Made by a program: the position numbers and the translations under genes
The notes under the pieces: model-generated
The model's input: only the letters and a program-made list of their open reading frames with translations
The model's database searches: none
What the model was told of the DNA's origin: nothing
From: Hydractinia symbiolongicarpus
Taxonomy: Eukaryota > Cnidaria > Hydrozoa > Anthoathecata > Hydractiniidae
Direction: 5' to 3'
Assembly: GCF_029227915.1 (NCBI RefSeq)
Contig: NC_079883.1
Span: forward strand, 30,506,001-30,570,000
DNA length: 64,000 nucleotides
Part shown: positions 33,201 to 46,599 of the stretch, piece after piece
Layout: every line of letters begins with the position of its first letter
Numbering within the stretch: position 1 is the stretch's first letter

Positions 33201-33959
33201 ACGCGGGTTTTCGTTTGCCGGCGATTAAACTTCTTTTATTCAGCGTCTGATCAAAAATGAAAACTTTTTCAAAAACTACAAGTCTCAAGCGTTTTAGTGG
33301 TGAAAAAAAAATTTAAAAAATCGTTCGGGAAATGAGGTTATTCCCTTGGTACTTTCTTTGTATACATTCGACTATACAGGCCAAGCCCGGAATTTACGGG
33401 AAATCGCGGGATTTCGTTTGCCGGCGATTAAACCTCTTTCATTAGGCGTCTAGTCAAAAATGAAAACATTTTTGAAAACTACAAGTCTCATGCGTTTTAG
33501 TGGTAAAAAAAAAAATTAAAAAATCGTTCGGGAAATGAGTTTACACCTTGGGTACTTTCTTTGTATACTTTTGACTATACGGGCCGAGTCCGGGATTTAC
33601 GGGAAATCGCAGGTTTTCGTTTGCCGGCGATTAAACTTCTTTTATTCAGCGTCTCATCAAAAATGAAAGCATTTTTGAAAACTACAAGTCTCATGCGTTT
33701 TAGTGGTGAAAAAATAATTTAAAAAATCGTTCGGGAAATGAGTTTACTCCCTGGGTACTTTCTTTGTATACTTTTGAATATGCGGGCCGAGTATGGGGTT
33801 TACGGGAAATGGCGGGTTTTCGTTTGCCGGCGATTAAACTTCTTTTATTCAGCGTCTGATCAAAAATGAAAACATTTTTGAAAACTACAAGTCTTAAGCG
33901 TTTTAGTGGTGAAAAAAAAATTTAAAAAATCGTTCGGGAAATGAGTTTACTCCCTGGGT

Positions 33960-36900
33960 ACTTTCTTTGTATACTTTTGACTATACGGGCCGACTCCGGG
34001 ATTTACGGGAAATCGCAGGTTTTCGTTTGCCGGCGATTAAACTTCTTTTATTCAGCGTCTCATCAAAAATGAAAACCTTTTTGAAAACTACAAGTCTCAT
34101 GCGTTTAAGTGGTGAAAAAATAAATTAAAAAATCGTTCGGGAAATGAGTTTACTTCCTGGGTACTTTCTTTGTATACTTTTGACTATATGGGCCATGCCG
34201 GGGATTTACGGGAAATCGCGGGTTTTCGTTTGCCGGCGATTAAACTTCTTTTATTCAGCGTCTCATCAAAAATGAAAACATTTTTGAAAACTACAAGTCT
34301 TATGCGTTTTAGTGGTGAAAAAATAATTTAAAAAATCGTTCCGGAAATGAGTTTACTCACAGGGTACTTTCTTTGTATACATTCGACTATACGGGCCAAG
34401 CCCGGGATTTACGGGAAATGGCGGGTTTTCGTTTGCCGGCGATTAAACTTCTTTTATTCAGCGTCTGATCAAAAATGAAAACTTTTTTGAAAACTACAAG
34501 TCTCAAGCGTTTTAGTGGTGAAAAAAAAATTTAAAAAATCGTTCGGGAAATGAGTTTACTCCCTTGGTACTTTCTTTGTATACATTCGACTATACGGGCC
34601 AAGCCCGGGATTTACGGGAAATCGCAGGATTTCGTTTGCCGGCGATTAAACCTCTTTCATTAAGCGTCTCATCAAAAATGAAAACATTTTTGAAAACTAC
34701 AAGTCTTATGCGTTTTAGTGGTGAAAAAAAAAATTAAAAAATCGTTCGGGCAATGAGTTTACTTCCTGGGTACTTTCTTTGTATACTTTTGACTATACGG
34801 GCCAATCCCGGGATTTACGGGAAATCGCGGGTTTTCGTTTGCCGGCGATTAAACTTCTTTTATTCAGCGTCTCATCAAAAATGAAAACATTTTTGAAAAC
34901 TACAAGTCTTATGCGTTTTAGTGGTGAAAAAGTAATTTAAAAAATCGTTCCAGAAATGAGTTTACTCACAGGGTACTTTCTTTGTATACGTTCGACTATA
35001 CGGGCCAAGCCCGGGATTTACGGGAAATCGCGGGTTTTCGTTTGCCGGCGATTAAACCTCTTTCATTAAGCGTCTCATCAAAAATGAAAACATTTTTGAA
35101 AACTACAATTCTCATGCGTTTAAGTGGTAAAAAAAAATTTAAAAAATCGTTCGGGAAATGAGTTTACTCCCTGGGTACTTTCTTTGTATACATTCGACTA
35201 TACGGGCCAAGCCCGGGATTTACGGGAAATCGCGGGTTTTCGTTTGCCGGCGATTAAACCTCTTTCATTAAGCGTCTCATCAAAAATGAAAACATTTTTG
35301 AAAACTACAAGTCTCATGCGTTTTAGTGGTAAAAAATAATTTCAAAAATCGTTCGGGAAATGAGTTTACTCCCTGGGTACTTTCTTTGTATACATTCGAC
35401 TATACGGGCCAAGCCCGGAATTTACGGGAAATCGCAGGTTTTCGTTTGCCGGCGATTAAACTTCTTTTATTCAGCGTCTCATCAAAAATGAAAACATTTT
35501 TGAAAACTACAAGTCTCATGCGTTTTAGTGGTGAAAAAATAATTTAAAAAATCGTTCGGGAAATGAGTTTACTCCCTGGGTACTTTCTTTGTATACTTTT
35601 GAATATGCGGGCCGAGTCCGGGGTTTACGGGAAATGGTGGGTTTTCATTTGCCGGCGATTAAACTTCTTTTATTCAGCGTCTGATCAAAAATGAAAACAT
35701 TTTTGGAAACTACAAGTCTCAAGCGTTTTAGTGGTGAAAAAAAAATTTAAAAAATCGTTCGGGAAATGAGTTTATTCCCTTGGTACTTTCTTTGTATACA
35801 TTCGACTATACGGGCCAAGCCCGGAATTTACGGGAAATCGCGGGATTTCGTTTGCCGGCGATTAAACCTCTTTCATTAGGCGTCTCGTCAAAAATGAAAA
35901 CATTTTTAAAAACTACAAGTCTTATGCGTTTTAGTGGTAAAAAAAAAAATTAAAAAATCGTTCGGGAAATGAGTTTACACCCTGGGTACTTTCTTTGTAT
36001 ACTTTTGACTATACGGGCCGAGTCCGGGATTTACGATAAATCGCAGGTTTTCGTTTGCCGGCGATTAAACTTCTTTTATTCAGCGTCTCATCAAAAATGA
36101 AAACATTTTTGAAAACTACAAGTCTCATGCGTTTTAGTGGTGAAAAAATAATTTAAAAAATCGTTCGGGAAATGAGTTTACTCCCTGGGTACTTTCTTTG
36201 TATACTTTTGAATATGCGGGCCGAGTATGGGGTTTACGGGAAATGGCGGGTTTTCGTTTGCCGGCGATTAAACTTCTTTTATTCAGCGTCTGATCAAAAA
36301 TGAAAACATTTTTGAAAACTACAAGTCTTAAGCGTTTTAGTGGTGAAAAAAAAATTTAAAAAATCGTTCGGGAAATGAGTTTACTCCCTGGGTACTTTCT
36401 TTGTATACATTCGACTATACGGGCCAAGCCCGGGATTTACGGGAAATCGCGGGATTTCGTTTGCCGGCGATTATACCTCTTTCATTAAGCGTCTCATCAA
36501 AAATGAAAACATTTTTGAAAACTACAAGTCTCATGCGTTTTAGTGGTAAAAAAAAAATTTAAAAAATCGTTCGGGAAATGAATTTACACCCTGGGTACTT
36601 TCTTTGTATACTTTTGACTATACGGGCCGACTCCGGGATTTACGGGAAATCGCAGGTTTTCGTTTGCCGGCGATTAAACTTCTTTTATTCAGCGTCTCAT
36701 CAAAAATGAAAACCTTTTTGAAAACTACAAGTCTCATGCGTTTAAGTGGTGAAAAAATAAATTAAAAAATCGTTCGGGAAATGAGTTTACTTCCTGGGTA
36801 CTTTCTTTGTATACTTTTGACTATACGGGCCATGCCCGGGATTTACGGGAAATCGCGGGTTTTCGTTTGCCGGCGATTAAACTTCTTTTATTCAGCGTCT

Positions 36901-38000
36901 CATCAAAAATGAAAACATTTTTGAAAACTACAAGTCTTATGCGTTTTAGTGGTGAAAAAATAATTTAAAAAATCGTTCCGGAAATGAGTTTACTCACAGG
37001 GTACTTTCTTTGTATACATTCGACTATACGGGCCAAGCCCGGGATTTACGGGAAATGGCGGGTTTTCGTTTGCCGGCGATTAAACTTCTTTTATTCAGCG
37101 TCTGATCAAAAATGAAAACTTTTTTGAAAACTACAAGTCTCAAGCGTTTTAGTGGTGAAAAAAAAATTTAAAAAACCGTTCGGGAAATGAGTTTACTCCC
37201 TTGGTACTTTCTTTGTATACATTCGACTATACGGGCCAAGCCCGGGATTTACGGGAAATCGCGGGATTTCGTTTGCCGGCGATTAAACCTCTTTCATTAA
37301 GCGTCTCATCAAAAATGAAAACATTTTTGAAAACTACAAGTCTTATGCGTTTTAGTGGTGAAAAAAAAAATTAAAAAATCGTTCGGGCAATGAGTTTACT
37401 TCCTGGGTACTTTCTTTGTATACTTTTGACTATACGGGCCAATCCCGGGATTTACGGGAAATCGCGGGTTTTCGTTTGCCGGCGATTAAACTTCTTTTAT
37501 TCAGCGTCTCATCAAAAATGAAAACATTTTTGAAAACTACAAGTCTTATGCGTTTTAGTGGTAAAAAAATAATTTAAAAAATCGTTCCGGAAATGAGTTT
37601 ACTCACAGGGTACTTTCTTTGTATACATTCGACTATACGGGCCAAGCCCGGGATTTACGGGAAATCGCGGGTTTTCGTTTGCCGGCGATTAAACCTCTTT
37701 CATTAAGCGTCTCATCAAAAATGAAAACATTTTTGAAAACTACAAGTCTCATGCGTTTAAGTGGTAAAAAATAATTTCAAAAATCGTTCGGGAAATGAGT
37801 TTACTCCCTGGGTACTTTCTTTGTATACATTCGACTATACGGGCCAAGCCCGGAATTTACGGGAAATCGCGGGATTTCGTTTGCCGGCGATTAAACGTCT
37901 TTCATTAAGCGTCTCATCAAAAATGAAAACATTTTTGAAAACTGCAAGTCTCATGCGTTTTAGTGGTAAAAAAAAAAATTTAAAAAATCGTTCGGGAAAT
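33960..38000. repeat. Thirteen-monomer duplication (2,637-bp offset)
   Basis: About 33,960-35,100 matches about 36,600-37,740. Marks shared at this offset include GGCCGACTCCGGG (33,989 and 36,626), GAAAACCTTTTTG, CCCTTGGTACTTTC (34,561 and 37,198) and GCCAATCCCGGG (34,801 and 37,438). A neighbouring mark (GAGTATGGGG at about 33,789 and 36,223) is offset by 2,434 bp, so one copy gained or lost one monomer. Confidence 0.75.
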
Positions 38001-40400
38001 GAGTTTACTCCCTGGGTACTTTCTTTGTATACTTTTGAATATGCGGGCCGAGTCCGGGGTTTACGGGAAATGGCGGGTTTTCGTTTGCCGGCGATTAAAC
38101 TTCTTTTTTTCAGCGTCTGATCAAAAATGAAAACATTTTTGAAAACTACAAGTCTCAAGCGTTTTAGTGGTGAAAAAAAAATTTAAAAAATCGTTCGGGA
38201 AATGAGTTTACTCCCTGGGTACTTTCTTTGTATACATTCGACTATACGGGCCAAGCCCGGGATTTACGGGAAAAAGCGGGATTTCGTTTGCCGGCGATTA
38301 AACCTCTTTCATTAAGCGTCTCATCAAAAATGAAAACATTTTTGAAAACTACAAGTCTTATGCGTTTTAGTGGTGAAAAAAAAAATTAAAAAATCGTTCG
38401 GGCAATGAGTTTACTTCCTGGGTACTTTCTTTGTATACTTTTGACTATACGGGCCAATCCCGGGATTTACGGGAAATCGCGGGTTTTCGTTTGCCGGCGA
38501 TTAAACTTCTTTTATTCAGCGTCTCATCAAAAATGAAAACATTTTTGAAAACTACAAGTCTTATGCGTTTTAGTGGTGAAAAAATAATTTAAAAAATCGT
38601 TCCGGAAATGAGTTTACTCACAGGGTACTTTCTTTGTATACATTCGACTATACGGGCCAAGCCCGGGATTTACGGGAAATCGCGGGTTTTCGTTTGCCGA
38701 CGATTAAACCTCTTTCATTAAGGGTCTCATCAAAAATGAAAACATTTTTGAAAACTACAAGTCTCATGCGTTTAAGTGGTAAAAAATAATTTCAAAAATC
38801 GTTCGGGAAATGAGTTTACTCCCTGGGTACTTTCTTTGTATACATTCGACTATACGGGCCAAGCCCGGAATTTACGGGAAATCGCGGGATTTCGTTTGCC
38901 GGCGATTAAACGTCTTTCATTAAGCGTCTCATCAAAAATGAAAACATTTTTGAAAACTGCAAGTCTCATGCGTTTTAGTGGTAAAAAAAAAAATTTAAAA
39001 AATCGTTCGGGAAATGAGTTTACTCCCTGGGTACTTTCTTTGTATACTTTTGAATATGCGGGCCGAGTCCGGGGTTTACGGGAAATGGCGGGTTTTCGTT
39101 TGCCGGCGATTAAACTTCTTTTTTTCAGCGTCTGATCAAAAATGAAAACATTTTTGAAAACTACAAGTCTCAAGCGTTTTAGTGGTGAAAAAAAAATTTA
39201 AAAAATCGTTCGGGAAATGAGTTTACTCCCTGGGTACTTTCTTTGTATACATTCGACTATACGGGCCAAGCCCGGGATTTACGGGAAAAAGCGGGATTTC
39301 GTTTGCCGGCGATTAAACCTCTTTCATTAAGCGTCTCATCAAAATTGAAAACATTTTTGAAAACTACAAGTCTTATGCGTTTTAGTGGTGAAAAAAAAAA
39401 TTAAAAAATCGTTCGGGCAATGAGTTTACTTCCTGGGTACTTTCTTTGTATACTTTTGACTATACGGGCCAATCCCGGGATTTACGGGAAATCGCGGCTT
39501 TTCGTTTGCCGGCGATTAAACTTCTTTTATTCAGCGTCTCATCAAAAATGAAAACATTTTTGAAAACTACAAGTCTTATGCGTTTTAGTGGTGAAAAAAT
39601 AATTTAAAAAATCGTTCCGGAAATGAGTTTACTCACAGGGTACTTTCTTTGTATACATTCGACTATACGGGCCAAGCCCGGGATTTACGGGAAATCGCGG
39701 GTTTTCGTTTGCCGACGATTAAACCTCTTTCATTAAGCGTCTCATCAAAAATGAAAACATTTTTGAAAACTGCAAGTCTCATGCGTTTAAGTGGTAAAAA
39801 AAAAATTTAAAAAATCGTTCGGGAAATGAGTTTACTCCCTGGGTACTTTCTTTGTATACATTCGACTATACGGGCCAAGCCCGGGATTTACGGGAAATCG
39901 CGGGTTTTCGTTTGCCGGCGATTAAACCTCTTTCATTAAGCGTCTCATCAAAAATGAAAACATTTTTGAAAACTACAAGTCTCATGCGTTTTAGTGGTAA
40001 AAAATAATTTCAAAAATCGTTCGGGAAATGAGTTTACTCCCTGGGTACTTTCTTTGTATACATTCGACTATACGGGCCAAGCCCGGAATTTACGGGAAAT
40101 CGCGGGATTTCGTTTGCCGGCGATTAAACGTCTTTCATTAAGCGTCTCATCAAAAATGAAAACATTTTTGAAAACTGCAAGTCTCATGCGTTTTAGTGGT
40201 AAAAAAAAAAATTTAAAAAATCGTTCGGGAAATGAGTTTACTCCCTGGGTACTTTCTTTGTATACTTTTGAATATGCGGGCCGAGTCCGGGGTTTACGGG
40301 AAATGGCGGGTTTTCGTTTGCCGGCGATTAAACTTCTTTTTTTCAGCGTCTGATCAAAAATGAAAACATTTTTGAAAACTACAAGTCTCATGCGTTTTAG
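37400..40400. repeat. Five-monomer higher-order repeat (1,015-bp period)
   Basis: A five-monomer block repeats at 1,015 bp, with GTGGTAAAAAATAATTTC at about 37,762 and 38,777. A third copy lies at about 39,995, offset 1,218 bp because it carries one more monomer. Other marks are GAAACGTC, GGGAAAAAGCGGG and CTTCTTTTTTTCAGCG. The same block reappears at 46.6-48.5 kb. Confidence 0.85.
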
Positions 40401-41265
40401 TGGTAAAAAAAAAAATTTAAAAAATCGTTCGGGAAATGAGTTTACACCCTGGGTACTTTCTTTGTATACTTTTGACTATACGGGCCGAGTCCGGGATTTA
40501 CGGGAAATCGCAGGTTTTCGTTTGCCGGCGATTAAACTTCTTTTATTCAGCGTCTCATCAAAAATGAAAACATTTTTGAAAACTACAAGTCTCATGCGTT
40601 TTAGTGGTGAAAAAATAAATTAAAAAATCGTTCGGGAAATGAGTTTACTTCCTGGGTACTTTCTTTGTATACTTTTGACTATACGGGCCATGCCCGGGAT
40701 TTACGGGAAATCGCGGGTTTTCGTTTGCCGGCGATTAAACGTCTTTTATTCAGCGTCTCATCAAAAATGAAAACATTTTTGAAAACTACAAGTCTTATGC
40801 GTTTTAGTGGTGAAAAAATAATTTAAAAAATCGTTCCGGAAATGAGTTTACACCCTGGGTACTTTCTTTGTATACTTTTGACTATACAGCCGAGTCCGGG
40901 ATTTACGGGAAATCGCAGGTTTTCGTTTGCCGGCGATTAAACTTCTTTTATTCAGCGTCTCATCAAAAATGAAAAGATTTTTGAAAACTACAAGTCTCAT
41001 GCGTTTTAGTGGTGAAAAAATAAATTAAAAAATCGTTCGGGAAATGAGTTTACTTCCTGGGTACTTTCTTTGTATACTTTTGACTATACGGGCCAAGCCC
41101 GGGATTTACAGGAAATCGCGGGTTTTCGTTTGCCGGCAATTAAACTTCTTTCATTCAGCGTCTCATCAAAAATGAAAACATTTTTGAAAACTACAAGTCT
41201 TATGCGTTTTAGTGGTGAAAAAATAATTTAAAAAATCGTTTCGGAAATGAGTTTACTCACAGGGT

Positions 41266-42080
41266 ACTTTCTTTGTATACATTCGACTATACGGGCCAAG
41301 CCCGGGATTTACGGGAAGTCGCGGGTTTTCGTTTGCCGGCGATTAAACCTCTTTCATTAAGCGTCTCATCAAAAATGAAAACATTTTTGAAAACTACAAG
41401 TCTCATGCGTTTTAGTGGTAAAAAAAAAAAATTAAAAAATCGTTCGGGAAATGAGTTTACACCCTGGGTACTTTCTTTGTATACTTTTGACTATACGGGC
41501 CGAGTCCGGGATTTACGGGAAATCGCAGGTTTTCGTTTGCCGGCGATTAAACTTCTTTTATTCAGCGTCTCATCAAAAATGAAAACATTTTTGAAAACTA
41601 CAAGTCTCATGCGTTTTAGTGGTGAAAAAATAATTTAAAAAATCGTTTCGGAAATGAGTTTACTCACAGGGTACTTTCTTTGTATACATTCGACTATACG
41701 GGCCAAGCCCGGGATTTACGGGAAGTCGCGGGTTTTCGTTTGCCGGCGATTAAACCTCTTTCATTAAGCGTCTCATCAAAAATGAAAACATTTTTGAAAA
41801 CTACAAGTCTCATGCGTTTTAGTGGTAAAAAAAAAAAATTAAAAAATCGTTCGGGAAATGAGTTTACACCCTGGGTACTTTCTTTGTATACTTTTGACTA
41901 TACGGGCCGAGTCCGGGATTTACGGGAAATCGCAGGTTTTCGTTTGCCGGCGATTAAACTTCTTTTATTCAGCGTCTCATCAAAAATGAAAACATTTTTG
42001 AAAACTACAAGTCTCATGCGTTTTAGTGGTGAAAAAATAAATTAAAAAATCGTTCGGGAAATGAGTTTACTTCCTGGGTA
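41266..42080. repeat. Two-monomer tandem duplication (407 bp)
   Basis: The dimer that starts at CTCACAGGGTACTTTC (41,259) repeats at a 407-bp offset (41,666). It joins a CCAAGCCCGGGATTTACGGGAAGTC monomer with a CCGAGTCC monomer. This is the smallest clear block duplication in the window. Confidence 0.75.
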
Positions 42081-42139
42081 CTTTCTTTGTATACTTTTGA
42101 CTATACGGGCCATGCCCGGGATTTACGGGAAATCGCGGG

Positions 42140-45100
42140 TTTTCGTTTGCCGGCGATTAAACTTCTTTCATTCAGCGTCTCATCAAAAATGAAAACATTT
42201 TTGAAAACTACAAGTCTTATGCGTTTTAGTGGTGAAAAAATAATTTAAAAAATCGTTTCGGAAATGAGTTTACTCACAGGGTACTTTCTTTGTATACATT
42301 CGACTATACGGGCCAAGCCCGGGATTTACGGGAAGTCGCGGGTTTTCGTTTGCCGGCGATTAAACCTCTTTCATTAAGCGTCTCATCAAAAATGAAAACA
42401 TTTTTGAAAACTACAAGTCTCATGCGTTTTAGTGGTAAAAAAAAAATTAAAAAATCGTTAGGGAAATGAGTTTACTCCCCGGGTACTTTCTTTGTATACA
42501 TTCGACTATACGGGCCAAGCCCGGAATTTACGGGAAATCGCGGGTTTTCGTTTGCCGGCGATTAAACCTCTTTCATTAAGCGTCTCATCAAAAATGAAAA
42601 CATTTTTGAAAACTACAAGTCTCATGCGTTTTAGTGGTAAAAAAAAATTAAAAAAATCGTTCGGGAAATGAGTTTACTCCCTGGGTACTTTCTTTGTATA
42701 CATTCGACTATACGGGCCAAGCCCGGGATTTACGGGAAATCGCGGGATTTCGTTTGCCGGCGTTTAAACCTCTTTCATTAAGCGTTTCATCAAAAATGAA
42801 AACATTTTTGAAAACTGCAAGTCTCATGCGTTTTAGTGGTAAAAAAAAAATTTAAAAAATCGTTCGGGAAATGAGTTTACTCCCTGGGTACTTTCTTTGT
42901 ATACTTTTGAATATGCGGGCCGAGTCCGGGGTTTACGGGAAAAAGCGGGATTTCGTTTGCCGGCGATTAAACCTCTTTCATTAAGCGTCTCATCAAAAAT
43001 GAAAACATTTTTGAAAACTACAAGTCTCATGCATTTTAGTGGTAAAAAAAAAATTTAAAAAATCGTTCGGGAAATGAGTTTACACCCTGGGTACTTTCTT
43101 TGTATACTTTTGACTATACGGGCCGAGTCCGGGATTTACGGGAAATCGCAGGTTTTCGTTTGCCGGCGATTAAACTTCTTTTATTCATCGTCTCATCAAA
43201 AATGATAACATTTTTGAAAACTACAAGTCTCATGCGTTTTAGTGGTGAAAAAATAAATTAAAAAATCGTTCGGGAAATGAGTTTACTTCCTGGGTACTTT
43301 CTTTGTATACTTTTGACTATACGGGCCATGCCCGGGATTTACGGGAAATCGCGGGTTTTCGTTTGCCGGCGATTAAACTTCTTTTATTCAGCGTCTCATC
43401 AAAAATAAAAACATTTTTGAAAACTACAAGTCTTATGCGTTTTAGTGGTGAAAAAATAATTTAAAATATCGTTCCGGAAATGAGTTTACTCACAGCGTAC
43501 TTTCTTTGTATACATTCGACTATACGGGCCAAGCCCGGGATTTACGGGAAATCGCGGGTTTTCGTTTGCCGGCAATTAAACTTCTTTTATTCAGCGTCTG
43601 ATCAAAAATGAAAACTTTTTTGAAAACTACAAGTCTCAAGCGTTTTAGTGGTGAAAAAAAAATTTAAAAAATCGTTCGGGAAATGAGTTTACTCCCTTGG
43701 TACTTTCTTTGTATACATTCGACTATACGGGCCAAGCCCGGGATTTACGGGAAATCGCGGGATTTCGTTTGCCGGCGATTAAACTTCTTTCATTCAGCGT
43801 CTCATCAAAAATGAAAACATTTTTGAAAACTACAAGTCTTATGCGTTTTAGTGGTGAAAAAATAATTTAAAAAATCGTTTCGGAAATGAGTTTACTCACA
43901 GGGTACTTTCTTTGTATACATTCGACTATACGGGCCAAGCCCGGGATTTACGGGAAGTCGCGGGTTTTCGTTTGCCGGCGATTAAACCTCTTTCATTAAG
44001 CGTCTCATCAAAAATGAAAACATTTTTGAAAACTACAAGTCTCATGCGTTTTAGTGGTAAAAAAAAAATTAAAAAATCGTTAGGGAAATGAGTTTACTCC
44101 CCGGGTACTTTCTTTGTATACATTCGACTATACGGGCCAAGCCCGGAATTTACGGGAAATCGCGGGTTTTCGTTTGCCGGCGATTAAACCTCTTTCATTA
44201 AGCGTCTCATCAAAAATGAAAACATTTTTGAAAACTACAAGTCTCATGCGTTTTAGTGGTAAAAAAAAATTAAAAAAATCGTTCGGGAAATGAGTTTACT
44301 CCCTGGGTACTTTCTTTGTATACATTCGACTATACGGGCCAAGCCCGGGATTTACGGGAAATCGCGGGATTTCGTTTGCCGGCGTTTAAACCTCTTTCAT
44401 TAAGCGTTTCATCAAAAATGAAAACATTTTTGAAAACTGCAAGTCTCATGCGTTTTAGTGGTAAAAAAAAAATTTAAAAAATCGTTCGGGAAATGAGTTT
44501 ACTCCCTGGGTACTTTCTTTGTATACTTTTGAATATGCGGGCCGAGTCCGGGGTTTACGGGAAAAAGCGGGATTTCGTTTGCCGGCGATTAAACCTCTTT
44601 CATTAAGCGTCTCATCAAAAATGAAAACATTTTTGAAAACTACAAGTCTCATGCATTTTAGTGGTAAAAAAAAAATTTAAAAAATCGTTCGGGAAATGAG
44701 TTTACACCCTGGGTACTTTCTTTGTATACTTTTGACTATACGGGCCGAGTCCGGGATTTACGGGAAATCGCAGGTTTTCGTTTGCCGGCGATTAAACTTC
44801 TTTTATTCATCGTCTCATCAAAAATGATAACATTTTTGAAAACTACAAGTCTCATGCGTTTTAGTGGTGAAAAAATAAATTAAAAAATCGTTCGGGAAAT
44901 GAGTTTACTTCCTGGGTACTTTCTTTGTATACTTTTGACTATACGGGCCATGCCCGGGATTTACGGGAAATCGCGGGTTTTCGTTTGCCGGCGATTAAAC
45001 TTCTTTTATTCAGCGTCTCATCAAAAATAAAAACATTTTTGAAAACTACAAGTCTTATGCGTTTTAGTGGTGAAAAAATAATTTAAAATATCGTTCCGGA

Positions 45101-45404
45101 AATGAGTTTACTCACAGCGTACTTTCTTTGTATACATTCGACTATACGGGCCAAGCCCGGGATTTACGGGAAATCGCGGGTTTTCGTTTGCCGGCAATTA
45201 AACTTCTTTTATTCAGCGTCTGATCAAAAATGAAAACTTTTTTGAAAACTACAAGTCTCAAGCGTTTTAGTGGTGAAAAAAAAATTTAAAAAATCGTTCG
45301 GGAAATGAGTTTACTCCCTTGGTACTTTCTTTGTATACATTCGACTATACGGGCCAAGCCCGGGATTTACGGGAAATCGCGGGATTTCGTTTGCCGGCGA
45401 TTAA
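42140..45404. repeat. Eight-monomer tandem duplication (1,622 bp)
   Basis: 42,140-43,761 and 43,762 to about 45,400 match base by base as far as I could follow. Shared rare marks are TCCCCGGGTACTTTC, GCCGGCGTTTAAAC, AAGCGTTTCATC, CATGCATTTTAGTGG, CATCGTCTCATC with AAATGATAAC, and CTCACAGCGTACTTTC. This many private variants with so few differences indicates a very recent duplication. Confidence 0.88.
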
Positions 45405-46599
45405 ACCTCTTTCATTAAGCGTCTCATCAAAAATGAAAACATTTTTGAAAACTACAAGTCTCATGCGTTTTAGTGGTGAAAAAATAAGTTAAAAAATCGT
45501 TCGGGAAATGAATTTACTTCCTGGGTACTTTCTTTGTATACTTTTGACTATACGGGCCAAGCCCGGGATTTACGGGAATTCGCGGGTTTTCGTTTGCCGG
45601 CGATTAAACTTCTTTTATTGAGCGTCTCATCAAAAATGAAAACATTTTTGAAAACTACAAGTCTTATGCGTTTTAGTGGTGAAAAAATAATTAAAAAAAT
45701 CGTTCCGGAAATGAGTTTACTCACAGGGTACTTTCTTTGTATACATTCGACTATACGTGCCAAGCCCGGGATTTACGGGAAATCGCGGGTTTTCGTTTGC
45801 CGGCGATTAAACCTCTTTCATTAAGCGTCTCATCAAAAATGAAAACATTTTTGAAAACTACAAGTCTCATGCGTTTTAGTGGTAAAAAAAAAATTAAAAA
45901 ATCGTTCGGGAAATGAGTTTACTCCCTGGGTACTTTCTTTGTATACATTCGACTATACGGGCCAAGCCCGGATTTACGGGAAATCGCGGGTTTTCGTTTG
46001 CCGGCGATTAAACCTCTTTCATTAAGCGTCTCATCAAAAATGAAAACATTTTTGAAAACTACAAGTCTCATGCGTTTTAGTGGTAAAAAAAAATTTAAAA
46101 AATCGTTCGGGAAATGAGTTTACTCCCTGGGTACTTTCTTTGTATACTTTTGACTATACGGGCCGAGTCCGGGATTTACGGGAAATTGCAGGTTTTCGTT
46201 TGCCGGCGATTAAACTTCTTTTATTCAGCGTCTCATCAAAAATGAAAACATTTTTGAAAACTACAAGTCTCATGCGTTTTAGTGGTAAAAAAAAATTTAA
46301 AAAATCGTTCGGTAAATGAGTTTACTCCCTTGGTACTTTCTTTGTATACATTCGACTATACGGGCCAAGCCCGGGATTTACGGGAAATCGCGGGATTTCG
46401 TTTGCCGGCGATTAAACCTCTTTCATTAAGCGTCTCATCAAAAATGAAAACATTTTTGAAAACTACAAGTCTTATGCGTTTTAGTGGTGAAAAAAAAAAT
46501 TAAAAAATCGTTCGGGCAATGAGTTTACTTCCTGGGTACTTTCTTTGTGTACTTTTGACTATACGGGCCAATCCCGGGATTTACGGGAAATCGCGGGTT

